Positions 1 through 7,567 of a stretch of DNA of 24,530 nt are shown here, piece after piece. How positions within the stretch are numbered: position 1 is the first letter of the stretch; each line of letters opens with the position of its first letter. Source of the DNA: a virus. Where the stretch lies: positions 1-24,530 of the IMG/VR virus record IMGVR_UViG_3300030388_000049; one strand, written 5' to 3'. Position numbers and translations under genes: made by a program. The notes beneath the pieces are model-generated. The model was not told the origin of the DNA. It was given only the letters and a program-made list of their open reading frames with translations, and made no database searches.

Positions 1-775
1 TGGCTGTAGCGGGTGATATTGAGGCCAGTGTAACGCCTCTAGCGGATAGCCCTGACGTTGCATCCCAGTAGTATATAGGCCCACCGCGAGGCCCAAATAT
101 GAGGTCTTCTCCAAAGTTTATCTGCGACCATAGGCGTATCTGAGTGTCAGATGTACCGCCAGTGCCCCATGTTCCAGCACCCCACGAACCCGCTCCCCAA
201 CCTGTTAAAGGTACTACGTAGGCCGATCCGGTGTTAATTTGGTAAGCAGCAGATACTGTACCGCCCCCAGTTGCCGCAGAATTGGCGTTATTAGGAGCCG
301 TTATAAAGTACCTATTAGTGCTTGCTGTATCAATAGTTATCTGAAATTCACCGTTTAAAGTAAGCCCACCAACGGCAGATGCACCCGAAAAAGTGACGAA
401 ATCGCCTGATACGTACCCCCCACTAGCGTCTAAAACACTGACCGTAGGAGAACCGCTTGTGGTGGTAAACGGGTTAGTAAGGCTGACTGTAGCCCGTAAA
501 GGTGTTATATCGTTGTATGCACCGCCGTTCTCGATATAGAACTTAAGATTAGTGCCTACGCCAATTAGGTTTTGACTACCTAATGTTACCCAGTTCCACA
601 AGGATCGGCAGACACCAAGGAAGGTAGCGTCAGATATACGCTGCCACCCGCCAATCTTCTCTGGAGTGCCCTGCCTGAACCGTATTTTATCGGATTCGTA
701 CCATCCACCTTCACTGGTGTAACGAGTATTCTCCCGATTAACCCCCGGTTTTAACGCTAGTTTCTGTAGTGGCAT
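1..775 (-). CDS. Hub/DNA-stabilisation-like structural protein, C-terminus cut by window edge
   Basis: An open minus-strand frame runs from an ATG at 775 to the window edge with no stop, giving about 258 residues that begin MPLQKLALKPGVNRENTRYT. The opening, with the downstream GGWYESDKIRFRQG and PEKIGGW motifs, is a pattern I recognise from structural proteins of uncultured marine phages. The rest is Gly/Ser/Thr-rich and looks beta-stranded, with repeated WGAGSWGAGTWG. By position (after the lysis genes, in a phage with a P22-type portal) and by its short basic start followed by beta structure, it could be the counterpart of the P22 gp10 packaged-DNA stabilisation hub. That is inference. A closer start is unlikely because an ATG at 786 is in another frame and stops after a few codons. 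It starts 10 nt after the zinc-ribbon gene stops. Confidence 0.7.
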   Translation of the reverse strand, partial: MPLQKLALKPGVNRENTRYTSEGGWYESDKIRFRQGTPEKIGGWQRISDATFLGVCRSLWNWVTLGSQNLIGVGTNLKFYIENGGAYNDITPLRATVSLTNPFTTTSGSPTVSVLDASGGYVSGDFVTFSGASAVGGLTLNGEFQITIDTASTNRYFITAPNNANSAATGGGTVSAAYQINTGSAYVVPLTGWGAGSWGAGTWGTGGTSDTQIRLWSQINFGEDLIFGPRGGPIYYWDATSGLSARGVTLASISPATA

Positions 776-785
776 AAGGAACCCA

Positions 786-998
786 TCACATTGTCTCGCC
801 AAATACCGGCGGTAGGGTTGTTACTTGGATAGAAGTATTCTGTTTCAAGTTTAAAGAAGCACCGCAATCAGAACAAGTATCTGCTTCTAATTCACTCTCG
901 TCTACATCGTATCCACATTCGACACAGAGTATTTCTACCTCATGGGCAGGTTCAACGTTACCATCAGCTAATGTTTTTGGTGCATATGACGTTTTCAT
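786..998 (-). CDS. Small zinc-ribbon protein, 70 aa
   Basis: A 70-residue acidic protein with two CxxC knuckles, C25-V-E-C28 and C42-S-D-C45, 13 residues apart, which is the spacing of a rubredoxin-like zinc ribbon. It has no signal peptide or membrane segment. Its ATG overlaps the stop of the lysozyme gene upstream (ATGA at 995-998), so translation is probably coupled. The zinc-ribbon fold is inferred from the cysteine pattern alone and I do not recognise a function. Small zinc ribbons can act as structural or nucleic-acid-binding modules. It sits between the lysis cassette and a structural gene, so it is a late gene. Confidence 0.75.
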   Translation of the reverse strand: MKTSYAPKTLADGNVEPAHEVEILCVECGYDVDESELEADTCSDCGASLNLKQNTSIQVTTLPPVFGETM

Positions 999-1420
999 CG
1001 TTTTTGATATTCCCCAGAACTAATCATTTGGCAAACTTCCAACGAGCGATCACCAACCTGTTCAGCCCAGCGACTACGGTAAAATTCTTGACCAGCCTCT
1101 TCGTAGTTACCTGCAGCCATGTGACCTAGTGCTTTAACAAACGTACGTAGTCGGGTCTGTCCAAGATTGAATGACAAGTCAATCAGAGCCTCTTGCCGCA
1201 CGCTATCTAAGTCTTTAAACCAGTCGTACTCACCCCGTAACTCTTGTTGGCACCGCATAATGTCGTTCTTTAGTAGGTATTCAATTTCATCGTTAGACAA
1301 GCCAAGACCAGACTCGCTAATATTCCTACCAACGCCAATGGTTTCGTACCCAGCAGAACACATATAGACCTTATCTCTAACGCCTTCGTGTCGCTTTAAC
1401 ATGTTAACTAATCGCATCAT
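995..1420 (-). CDS. Phage lysozyme (endolysin), GH24 / T4-lysozyme type
   Basis: A peptidoglycan muramidase that cleaves the MurNAc-GlcNAc bond to release progeny. The catalytic pattern E-8aa-(D/C)-5aa-T is complete as E12, C21 and T27 in HEGVRDKVYMCSAGYETIGVG. The middle residue is Cys, a known natural alternative to the Asp of T4 lysozyme. At 141 aa it is somewhat shorter than T4 lysozyme (164 aa). The N-terminus has no hydrophobic signal-anchor, so it should be cytoplasmic and need a holin for export, and a holin gene lies directly upstream. The ATG at 1420 overlaps the holin stop; M7 is a possible alternative start. This is the last gene of a three-gene lysis cassette. Confidence 0.93.
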   Translation of the reverse strand: MMRLVNMLKRHEGVRDKVYMCSAGYETIGVGRNISESGLGLSNDEIEYLLKNDIMRCQQELRGEYDWFKDLDSVRQEALIDLSFNLGQTRLRTFVKALGHMAAGNYEEAGQEFYRSRWAEQVGDRSLEVCQMISSGEYQKR

Positions 1421-1893
1421 TCAACATGCTTATGGGAAGCCCCGTAATAAAAAGATATGATACTGCTGACAATACCGCCAAGATAACCGAGAACAAGATT
1501 AACAACGCCGCTATCTGTATCAGCGGAATCTTGTATCGTAACCAAAGCAATGTAGGCACCGAAGAACAAAACGCAAGCAACCGCAATAAACTTTGGCGTC
1601 CAGTCCCCTTTAAAAGCCATTCGCGCATTCTGAATATCATCTGTTTCAAGTTTAAAAACATCTACATCTAACTCCTTCATCCGCGCCTGAAAATTAAATT
1701 CCGCTTTTTTAATTTCTGCAAGTTGCTCGGGGGTCGCCGCTTGGACAGCCTTCTCAATACTTTTTTCATCAGCCTTACAACCTAAAACTGCGGCTATTGT
1801 TTGAGCAGCAGCACCACCTAAAGGCCCACCGAGCGCCTTCCCAATAGTAGGTGCAAGCGTACCGATCAAGCCTTTGATCGCGCTAAATTTCAT
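1417..1893 (-). CDS. Holin, GTA-type three-transmembrane family
   Basis: A 158-aa membrane protein with a glycine/alanine-rich hydrophobic N-terminus (residues about 6-38, LIGTLAPTIGKALGGPLGG). A charged middle holds ATPEQLAEIKKAE, followed by DWTPKFIA leading into a membrane segment (about 98-120) and a second one (about 131-150). This order matches the family annotated as three-TM holins for gene-transfer-agent release, which also carry the ATPEQ...ELKKAE and W-TP signatures. It would form the inner-membrane lesion that lets the lysozyme reach the wall. It overlaps the lysozyme start downstream and the XhlA-like gene upstream (ATGA at 1890-1893), so the three are translationally coupled. 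Confidence 0.85.
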   Translation of the reverse strand: MKFSAIKGLIGTLAPTIGKALGGPLGGAAAQTIAAVLGCKADEKSIEKAVQAATPEQLAEIKKAEFNFQARMKELDVDVFKLETDDIQNARMAFKGDWTPKFIAVACVLFFGAYIALVTIQDSADTDSGVVNLVLGYLGGIVSSIISFYYGASHKHVE

Positions 1894-2090
1894 TTCGTCA
1901 CCACCAACCCAACAATAGCAATTAAAGAAGCAATCATTACAGGGTAGATGCCCCAGATCATACGCTCCAACTTATCGAATCGTTGTGACCCGGAGTCTAA
2001 CCGTTCTTTGATTGAGTCATATCTCAAGGCGCATTCCGCTTCATGTATATCAATCTTCTTTAGGGCTTTGTTCGCGTCAGTCTGAGCCAT
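1890..2090 (-). CDS. XhlA-like small membrane protein of the lysis cassette
   Basis: A 66-aa protein with a charged, heptad-like N-terminal half (residues about 5-44, coiled-coil character, KKIDIHEAECALRYDSIKERL). A single C-terminal membrane anchor follows (about 46-64, IYPVMIASLIAIVGLVV). This is the layout of haemolysin XhlA-type proteins that accompany holins and endolysins in many phages. It is probably an accessory lysis factor or antiholin, placed N-in at the inner membrane. The Shine-Dalgarno-like AAGGATAAATAATC lies just before the ATG, and nearly the same leader precedes the next gene upstream. The role is inferred from shape and neighbours. Confidence 0.75.
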   Translation of the reverse strand: MAQTDANKALKKIDIHEAECALRYDSIKERLDSGSQRFDKLERMIWGIYPVMIASLIAIVGLVVTK

Positions 2091-2103
2091 GATTATTTAT
2101 CCT

Positions 2104-2346
2104 TTACGCGGCTTCTGCGGCTGTAATAGCGGCATTGATGGTTGACATATCTTCACTGCCCCAATCTGTTAGTGCTACACCTGCACTGCAATATCCTGAG
2201 CTACGCATAACACGCTTTTTCTTTTCTGCGCCTGTCATGTCGTTGCAAAAATCGTTGCTTGCATCTAGGACGTTTGTAATAACACTAACGCTTCCTAGCA
2301 TTGCGCTGTACATTTTTGCTTTTTCTTCTGCTGTACGTTCTGCCAT
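2104..2346 (-). CDS. Conserved marine-phage small protein, 80 aa, function unknown
   Basis: An 80-residue soluble protein beginning MAERTAEEKAKMYSAMLGSV, with a central SNDFCNDMTGAEKKKRVMRS and ALTDWGSEDMSTINAAI near the end. It has no membrane segment and looks mostly helical. Similar proteins with MLGSV and DWGSEDM motifs are familiar next to tail-fibre genes in ocean viromes, but I know of no function. It lies 6 nt downstream of the tail-fibre gene with a good ribosome-binding site (AAGGATAAATAAAC then ATG), and 13 nt upstream of the lysis cassette. It could be a fibre-associated factor or a lysis regulator; neither is shown by the sequence. Confidence 0.75.
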   Translation of the reverse strand: MAERTAEEKAKMYSAMLGSVSVITNVLDASNDFCNDMTGAEKKKRVMRSSGYCSAGVALTDWGSEDMSTINAAITAAEAA

Positions 2347-2352
2347 GTTTAT

Positions 2353-5229
2353 TTATCCTTCTAAGGTTGCGATTCGTGCGGTGAGTGCCTCGATCAAGGA
2401 GTTTTGTTCTTGCATAGCTTTGACTAGGATAGGTACAAACTTGCTGTACTGTAAGCCCATCTGCTTGCCATCATCAGTGTGGTTAGAGACTAGGTTGGTC
2501 TTGTTGTCTTTGTTGTAACCTGCCGCTATTTCAAGGGCTTCTACTTCTTGTGCCTTGAAGCCTATGTCTAACCAATCTTCTTTGTGGGTTCCGTCTGGAG
2601 TCTGTTCGGCTAGATCATAGTCTTCAGCAGACTTATCACCATACTTAGAGCGCATGTCCCACTTGTAAGTAACAGGTGCTAGAGCTTTAACAAAGTCTAA
2701 ACCTAAGTCTAATGGCGTAAAGTCTGTTTTGTCTCGCGCATCGGAACCTACTGACCAATCTACTTTAATATAAGCAGAAGAAATATTTTCATCTCCAAGA
2801 ACGATATTATTGCTACCTGTAGTTATACTGCCTCCGGGGCTTCCTGAGCGTCCTGAGTCTGTACCTAAGAACATATTGTTACTACCGCTAGTAAGAGCAT
2901 TACCTGCCGCTTGGCCCAGAGTTGTGTTATTGTCACCAGTGACAGTTGCGGCACCCATAGAATCTTTACCAACGGCGGTGTTACCACTTCCAGTTGTAAG
3001 AGAATCCCCTGCAAGAGCACCTATGAGGGTGTTAGCTATGCCTGTGGTTACTGCTGTACCAGCACTATGCCCTACTGCTGTGTTAAACGCATCTGTAGCA
3101 CTGCCAAAGTTTTGCGTCATTAATGTTGCTGTACCTAGCGCAACAGACTTACTACCTAGCGTATCGGCAGTTAATGCCTGATAACCTACAGCTACATTTA
3201 AGTCAGTATCCGTTAGCGCATCACCTGCCAAAGCTCCAATGAGGGTGTTGCTGATGCCTGTGGTTACTGCTACACCTGCGTTATGACCTACTGCTGTGTT
3301 GTGAGTAGCAGTAGCTGAAGTAAAGTTTTGAGCAGTTAATGCTTGCCTACCTATTGCTACAGATTTACTACCTTTTGTGTCATCAGTTAAAGCGCCTTGT
3401 CCAATAGCTATATTGTCACTAGCCTCAGTTAATGCGTCACCAGCAACCATCCCAACTATAACGTTAGAATCACCAGTAGTAATCGCCGTACCTGCTTGAT
3501 CGCCCACGACAGTATTAAAATTACCACCGTCTTGAATGCTGTTACCTGCGTCAACACCTGCGCGGAAGTTGCTTGTGCCTGCTGAAGCAGTAATTATGTC
3601 TGCTCCATTTGCAAAGGTTACGTCTGCTGCAAAGTTAACTGCACCGTTTGCGGCTATGCGCATGGCCTCAACACCAGCCCCAGATGCCAAAGATAGCACT
3701 CCTCCAGAAACCGCCGTACCAATTTGCATTGTGTTGATATTCTGTCGGTAGAATATGAAAGCGCCGCCCACATCAGTGTTGGTGGAGGGGCTTGTGAACC
3801 TAATACGCGCTGACTGATTGTCGGGCGTAATGATCGTCATGCCGCCTTCTCCACTGTTTTCCACCACCAAGTCATCTGCTTGGCTTGATGCAGTGACAGT
3901 CCCTGCGGTTGCTGTGTGAACGTGTAAAGTACCATCTGGCGCATTAGTACCAACACCAACCCGATTATTGCCACCATCAACGAACACCATATTAGCGTTG
4001 CCGTTTGATTCGATTCTAAAGTCTACATCTGCGGATGCTTCGTTAAAGACTGCCCCACCGTCTTGAGTTAAAGCGCCAACAAGATCTGTAGTACCGGTAA
4101 CATGTAAGCCTTTACCTGCCCCAGACTGAGTAATCTCAAGCCCGTCAATGGCACTATTAGCGGCAATGTTAAGGGGGCCGTTCATCTGGTTGAGGGCGGT
4201 ACCACTAGCATTAAGGTTGTACACAATTTCGGTTGTAGAACCACCGCTCGATGATGCGTTTGCGGCTGTTTGACTAAAGGTAAATACGGTAGTGCTAGAT
4301 ATTGCGGTTACAGTAAAATAACCGTTAAAAGAAATATCAGTAACCCCATTAAGGTTTACTAAATCGTTTACTGAAAGGCCGTGAACCGCAGAAGTTGTTA
4401 CCGTGACGGTGTTTGATGATCTAGCAACACTCGAAATCGCAACCGATGCAATAGCATTTTTTGTAAACGTAGTAGACCCGCTGATGTTAGTTGTTCCTGA
4501 TACATCGAGGTTGCCGTTGATATCTACTAGAGCCGTAGCAATCTGCACTTCACCATCGGCAACGATATCAAGCTGGCCGTCTGCGCTTGAGTTGATGTAG
4601 ATCGCTGCATCGCGGAACTGAATTTTTTGATCGGTGGTGGTCGTATTGCCAACGGCGAGAACCTCAGCTAGTGTGTCAAAGCGAACGACTTGGCTGTCTA
4701 CATAGGCTTTAATTGATTGTTGCGTAGCAATGGCTGTGGCGCTGTTAGAAGACATATCGTCTTGGTCTAATACACTACTTACAGTGGTAGTGCTTGTACC
4801 CAGACTTAAGCTATTAGCGTGGGTAACACCTTCTACAACGTTAGTGCCATCACAATAGACCAGCATGGTTTTGCCAACGGGCACAGCAACACCGGAGCCA
4901 CTAGCAGTCTTGACGGTAACAACTTTTGCGGTGTTGTTATCTACGATATAAAGTTTTGAGAGTGCGGGGCAAACAACAGTACCTACACCTGATAGCTGCG
5001 TGTTTGTATCTGTAAGTTCTAAAATAGCGCAACGAGATTCTGAGGTTGTACCATCGGCAGTGGTTAGCGTATGAGAATTGCCGCTCCACGTATTGACTAC
5101 AGCCTTACCTGCAACAGCCTGCTCTACCATCTGCGTGATATTGTTGTTTACAACATCGCCCCAAGTACCGCTCAATTCCCCCTGAACAGGAAGAGCTAGT
5201 TTTAGGATCGTAGTGTATTGAGTTGTCAT
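2353..5229 (-). CDS. Trimeric tail fibre with YadA-like head repeats and S74 self-cleaving chaperone domain
   Basis: A 958-aa host-recognition fibre in three parts. The N-terminal part (about 1-180) has the virion-proximal look of marine phage fibres (LPVQGELSGTWGDVVNNNI). A long beta-rich Gly/Ser/Thr shaft follows. From about residue 575 to 815 there are repeats of the type NTAVGHNAGVAVTTG, S/NTLIGALAGDALT and SVAIGRQAL, which resemble left-handed YadA-like head repeats. The C-terminal about 130 residues carry GSDARDK (S829-D830), the autocleavage motif of the peptidase-S74 intramolecular chaperone, and end in a coiled coil (AMQEQNSLIEALTARIATLE). In that family the C-terminal domain trimerises the fibre and is then cut off before the Ser. 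Start: GAGGTTAAGAAT precedes the ATG. The repeats include a 216-nt (72-codon) duplication. Confidence 0.92.
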   Translation of the reverse strand: MTTQYTTILKLALPVQGELSGTWGDVVNNNITQMVEQAVAGKAVVNTWSGNSHTLTTADGTTSESRCAILELTDTNTQLSGVGTVVCPALSKLYIVDNNTAKVVTVKTASGSGVAVPVGKTMLVYCDGTNVVEGVTHANSLSLGTSTTTVSSVLDQDDMSSNSATAIATQQSIKAYVDSQVVRFDTLAEVLAVGNTTTTDQKIQFRDAAIYINSSADGQLDIVADGEVQIATALVDINGNLDVSGTTNISGSTTFTKNAIASVAISSVARSSNTVTVTTSAVHGLSVNDLVNLNGVTDISFNGYFTVTAISSTTVFTFSQTAANASSSGGSTTEIVYNLNASGTALNQMNGPLNIAANSAIDGLEITQSGAGKGLHVTGTTDLVGALTQDGGAVFNEASADVDFRIESNGNANMVFVDGGNNRVGVGTNAPDGTLHVHTATAGTVTASSQADDLVVENSGEGGMTIITPDNQSARIRFTSPSTNTDVGGAFIFYRQNINTMQIGTAVSGGVLSLASGAGVEAMRIAANGAVNFAADVTFANGADIITASAGTSNFRAGVDAGNSIQDGGNFNTVVGDQAGTAITTGDSNVIVGMVAGDALTEASDNIAIGQGALTDDTKGSKSVAIGRQALTAQNFTSATATHNTAVGHNAGVAVTTGISNTLIGALAGDALTDTDLNVAVGYQALTADTLGSKSVALGTATLMTQNFGSATDAFNTAVGHSAGTAVTTGIANTLIGALAGDSLTTGSGNTAVGKDSMGAATVTGDNNTTLGQAAGNALTSGSNNMFLGTDSGRSGSPGGSITTGSNNIVLGDENISSAYIKVDWSVGSDARDKTDFTPLDLGLDFVKALAPVTYKWDMRSKYGDKSAEDYDLAEQTPDGTHKEDWLDIGFKAQEVEALEIAAGYNKDNKTNLVSNHTDDGKQMGLQYSKFVPILVKAMQEQNSLIEALTARIATLEG
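2950..3500 (-). repeat. 72-codon repeat units inside the tail-fibre gene
   Basis: The DNA encoding the YadA-like head repeats contains recent-looking duplications. For example ATGCCTGTGGTTACTGCT occurs at 3038 and again at 3254, exactly 216 nt apart, with similar flanks on both sides. The period is a multiple of three, so unit gain or loss keeps frame and would change fibre length. Confidence 0.7.
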
Positions 5230-5239
5230 ATTCTTAACC

Positions 5240-5944
5240 TCATGCGGCTATGTCTTGCCAGTTTGGATTTTGAGCTGTATTTATATTACCCCAATTTGGA
5301 GTTTGTGCATCACTAATATCTTGCCAGTTGGGGACTTGGTTGGGGACTATAACATCCCATATGTTAATAGTTCCTACTGCTCCCGTGCCTACAACGCCCG
5401 TTACAGCAACATTTGCACCAGTGGTGACAACTACAGAACCTAAAGCTGTAGTTCCTACGACACCCGTTACAGTAACATTTACATCAGTGGTGGCAACTAC
5501 AGAACCTAAAGCTGTAGTCCCTACAACGCCCGTTACAGCAACATTTGCACCAGTGGTAACGATTACAGAACCTAAAGCTGTGGTCCCTACAACGCCCGTT
5601 ACAGCAACATTTACATCAGTGGTGGCGACTACAGAACCTAAAGCTGTAGTTCCTACGACACCCGTTACAGCAACATCTGCACCAGCGGTAACAATTACAG
5701 AACCTAAAGCTGTAGTTCCTACGACACCCGTTACAGCAACATCTGCACCAGTGGTAACGATTACAGAATTTATTGCACCAGTAGCAGCTAAACCTGATGG
5801 AAAAACATTTGCACCAGTGGTGACGACTGCGTTACCGACTGCCCCAGTCATACCGGGGACTAGGACATTCTGACCCCAACTACTATCGCCCCAGCCTTGG
5901 GTAGAAGACCCCCAGCCTTGAAAGACAACGACAGCATTAGCCAT
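5240..5944 (-). CDS. Repetitive virion-associated protein, 22-residue tandem repeats and PNW motifs
   Basis: A 234-aa protein built almost wholly of repeats. The N-terminus has GWG/SWG motifs (about 10-25). Then come degenerate copies and five clear 22-residue units VVGTTALGSV(I/V)..., probably one or two beta-strands each. The C-terminus has three PNW(Q/G)(D/N)I motifs. It has no signal peptide. PNWQ-type C-termini are familiar from hypothetical proteins of marine phages beside the tail fibre. I infer a structural or receptor-facing role from the beta-repeat character and position. Its ATG overlaps the stop of the upstream gene by one base (TAATG), and it ends 11 nt before the tail fibre. 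The repeat coding is also open on the opposite strand, which I take as an artefact of the 66-nt period. Confidence 0.8.
   Translation of the reverse strand: MANAVVVFQGWGSSTQGWGDSSWGQNVLVPGMTGAVGNAVVTTGANVFPSGLAATGAINSVIVTTGADVAVTGVVGTTALGSVIVTAGADVAVTGVVGTTALGSVVATTDVNVAVTGVVGTTALGSVIVTTGANVAVTGVVGTTALGSVVATTDVNVTVTGVVGTTALGSVVVTTGANVAVTGVVGTGAVGTINIWDVIVPNQVPNWQDISDAQTPNWGNINTAQNPNWQDIAA
5373..5768 (-). repeat. 66-bp in-frame tandem repeat array
   Basis: CCTAAAGCTGT recurs at 5439, 5505, 5571, 5637 and 5703, exactly 66 nt apart, with a degenerate unit on each side. Units alternate between two versions, one with GCACCAGTGGT and one with ACATCAGTGGTGGC, which gives a second-order 132-bp period. 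Confidence 0.95.
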
Positions 5945-6375
5945 TAGGCTATCCTGATAATCGCGTTACTAGCATTTACAGCCGGGAATGTAATTTGGAA
6001 AGTACCCCCTGAAGCCGTTTTATCAGTACCAAAATTAAGTACCGCAACAGCCGGGGTAGTTCCCCCTACTTGGTAGATTAAAGCCCCACGCGCTGTAAAC
6101 GAAGCGGTATTCCACGTAGTATTGGCAAAACTAAGAAACGCAGTGGTTCCATTAACGGCAGGTACAACGATTGTTAACGGATTACCACCTGTACTGTATC
6201 CGTCACCGTTTGCCACTTCGCCACCCGTAATATACGCATCAGTAGCAGCACTCAAATTTGCGCTGCTTGTATATAACGCAATCTTATAAGACTGCCCCGT
6301 GTTACTACTAAAATCCATTTCCCCGTCCAAAAGTGCTTTCTTGAACGAAGTACACATCGCTTGTGCAATTGCCAT
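5944..6375 (-). CDS. Conserved marine-phage structural protein, 143 aa
   Basis: Begins MAIAQAMCTSFKKALLDGEM and continues with SYKIALYTSSANL, GTTAFLSFANTTW and ARGALIYQ, a beta-rich pattern I recognise from a very common hypothetical protein of ocean phages found between head-tail adaptor and tail-fibre genes. It has no transmembrane segment or catalytic motif. A virion component (tail or neck) is the likeliest role, from the beta content and the structural neighbours. The ribosome-binding site AAGGAGTTTAAC precedes the ATG. The stop shares one base with the ATG of the repeat protein gene downstream. Confidence 0.8.
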   Translation of the reverse strand: MAIAQAMCTSFKKALLDGEMDFSSNTGQSYKIALYTSSANLSAATDAYITGGEVANGDGYSTGGNPLTIVVPAVNGTTAFLSFANTTWNTASFTARGALIYQVGGTTPAVAVLNFGTDKTASGGTFQITFPAVNASNAIIRIA

Positions 6376-6385
6376 GTTAAACTCC

Positions 6386-7015
6386 TTAAGTTACCGCAAC
6401 TTTATACTGACCTGAACGGAAAGCATCTTCGCGTAGTTTACCGTCACCCAAATTCTTGAGTAACCCTATAGCCTGTACATATAACCGTTCGTACATGGCT
6501 ACCATATCAGGCTCACCTTTCAAGAACCGGATAGCCTCAATTAACGCACCATTCAATAGTGCACTGTCAAATTCATCCCCAAGCCACGTCGTACCAGCCG
6601 TCACAATCGTAGTAGGGTAGTATCCGTAATGCAGCTCCACAGCGTAATTACTGTCTGGCGTTGGGCCAACAATAAACGCGTCATCGTTAAAGTACGCATA
6701 GTGTGCAGGTAACCCTGTGGAGGTGGCCTTCGGGTATGCTTCGCGGATGAAATTAACGTCTTTATTAATTAAAAACGAGTAATTGCCGTCACCATCAATA
6801 ATCGCTAAAGAATACGACCATAAAAAGTCCGTGGGGATGTCTAAATATGTATTGTTAGCTGTTACTACCCCAGTTACATTTCTACGCAACGCAGGGATCT
6901 GAACCGTATTGTAGATCTTCTGCTCGGCCTGTTCGGTAAACATAGCAAGTTGGTCATCTGTAAAAGTTGTTTCACAGATGTCTTGGATGTCCGCTTTTAG
7001 CTGCGTGTAGTTCAT
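6386..7015 (-). CDS. Head-tail adaptor / tail-completion-type protein, 209 aa
   Basis: Begins MNYTQLKADIQDICETTFTD and has FTEQAEQKIYNTVQIPALRR, YLDIPTDFLWSYSLAI and, near the C-terminus, an amphipathic helix (ALLNGALIEAIRFLKGEPDM, then YERLYVQAIGLL). This arrangement (N-terminal helices with AE-x-x-IY, a beta core with PTDFL, C-terminal helices) is the one I associate with small adaptor or tube-like proteins of marine phages placed near the portal-tail joint. The assignment to a connector ring is by pattern and position and has not been tested. No ribosome-binding site is visible, and the ATG lies 3 nt after the stop of the 57-aa gene, so re-initiation is likely. Confidence 0.75.
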   Translation of the reverse strand: MNYTQLKADIQDICETTFTDDQLAMFTEQAEQKIYNTVQIPALRRNVTGVVTANNTYLDIPTDFLWSYSLAIIDGDGNYSFLINKDVNFIREAYPKATSTGLPAHYAYFNDDAFIVGPTPDSNYAVELHYGYYPTTIVTAGTTWLGDEFDSALLNGALIEAIRFLKGEPDMVAMYERLYVQAIGLLKNLGDGKLREDAFRSGQYKVAVT

Positions 7016-7018
7016 GGT

Positions 7019-7192
7019 TTAGGCCATTGGCCCTCGGCACATACGGCCCTTAGTCGCTGCGCCGTACCCACGCATCATAATCCCAGAAGTCTTAACGCCT
7101 TTCATGCTTGGCTTAGGGCCGTAAGACTGGACGCCTTTATTCTTTTGAACTTTGACTTCTTCCATCCCAAAAACGTTTTTAGGGTTGTACAT
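7019..7192 (-). CDS. Small basic protein, 57 aa, tagged C-terminus
   Basis: A short gene found by hand translation: MYNPKNVFGMEEVKVQKNKG, then a Lys/Gly-rich stretch ending RGYGAATKGRMCRGPMA. It has a good ribosome-binding site (GTAGGAGTAATACT then ATG) and fits neatly between two genes with 3-10 nt gaps. The C-terminal RG-x-G-x-A-x-KG is a version of the tail motif seen in the proteins at 9105, 9698 and 10081, though without the GG-x-V start of the motif. No fold or enzyme is recognisable. It is probably a virion-associated or assembly factor of the same small basic family. Confidence 0.75.
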   Translation of the reverse strand: MYNPKNVFGMEEVKVQKNKGVQSYGPKPSMKGVKTSGIMMRGYGAATKGRMCRGPMA

Positions 7193-7202
7193 AGTATTAC
7201 TC

Positions 7203-7565
7203 CTACGTCGTTACTGTAACGGTTCCTAATAGCCCACTAGCTACTAAGTTGTTAGGGGTCAAGTTAAACGGGTCATCTCCGCCGCCTACTGGGTACCAAC
7301 CCCACTGTATGTTTCTACTACTAAAGTCTCCTGATACCCCAAGACTTGTATCAGGTCTTGGATTCCTAATCGCTTGCGGATCGTTTACCGGAAAATCCCC
7401 TAGTTTAAGCTGGGGTTGACCCGGATTCCAACACTCAGAACACGCTTTTATCTGCGTATCCCTACCTTTAACCATTAAACTTTTTAACGTCTTTAGTTTA
7501 AACTGGAACCCACACACATCGCACATGGCGATGGCTTTTTTGTCTGAAGCAAATGCGGTGCCCAT
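7203..7565 (-). CDS. Zinc-ribbon protein of the head-tail gene block, 120 aa
   Basis: Has C15-D-V-C18 and C42-S-E-C45 knuckles with FQFKLKTLKSLMVKGRDTQI between them, a clear zinc-ribbon spacing. PGQPQLKLGDFPVNDPQA and IRNPRPD follow, then a C-terminus rich in W, G and T. The combination MCDVCGF...C-x-x-CW...HPQ/QPQL...DPQAxRxPRPD is familiar as a conserved hypothetical in marine phages next to adaptor genes. Its function is unknown; a structural zinc site in a neck or tail component is my inference. It begins 2 nt after the stop of the 308-aa adaptor gene. Confidence 0.8.
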   Translation of the reverse strand: MGTAFASDKKAIAMCDVCGFQFKLKTLKSLMVKGRDTQIKACSECWNPGQPQLKLGDFPVNDPQAIRNPRPDTSLGVSGDFSSRNIQWGWYPVGGGDDPFNLTPNNLVASGLLGTVTVTT

Positions 7566-7567
7566 TG

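Noticed and set aside
1404-1661. Minus-strand 85-aa ORF with hydrophobic stretch nested in the holin gene in another frame
   Set aside because: It has no ribosome-binding site, it ends inside the lysozyme gene, and hydrophobic codons often read as hydrophobic in a shifted frame. A nested lysis gene cannot be excluded but is not supported.
2810-3181. Plus-strand ORFs of 70-123 aa opposite the tail-fibre repeats
   Set aside because: They are antisense to a strong S74 fibre gene and are caused by repetitive GC-poor-stop coding; no start signals are present.
5328-5873. Plus-strand ORF of 181 aa with TPVTATFAPVV-type repeats opposite the repeat protein
   Set aside because: The 66-nt period is a multiple of three, so the antisense frame stays open for free. 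There is no ribosome-binding site, and the minus-strand frame has gene-like overlaps with both neighbours.
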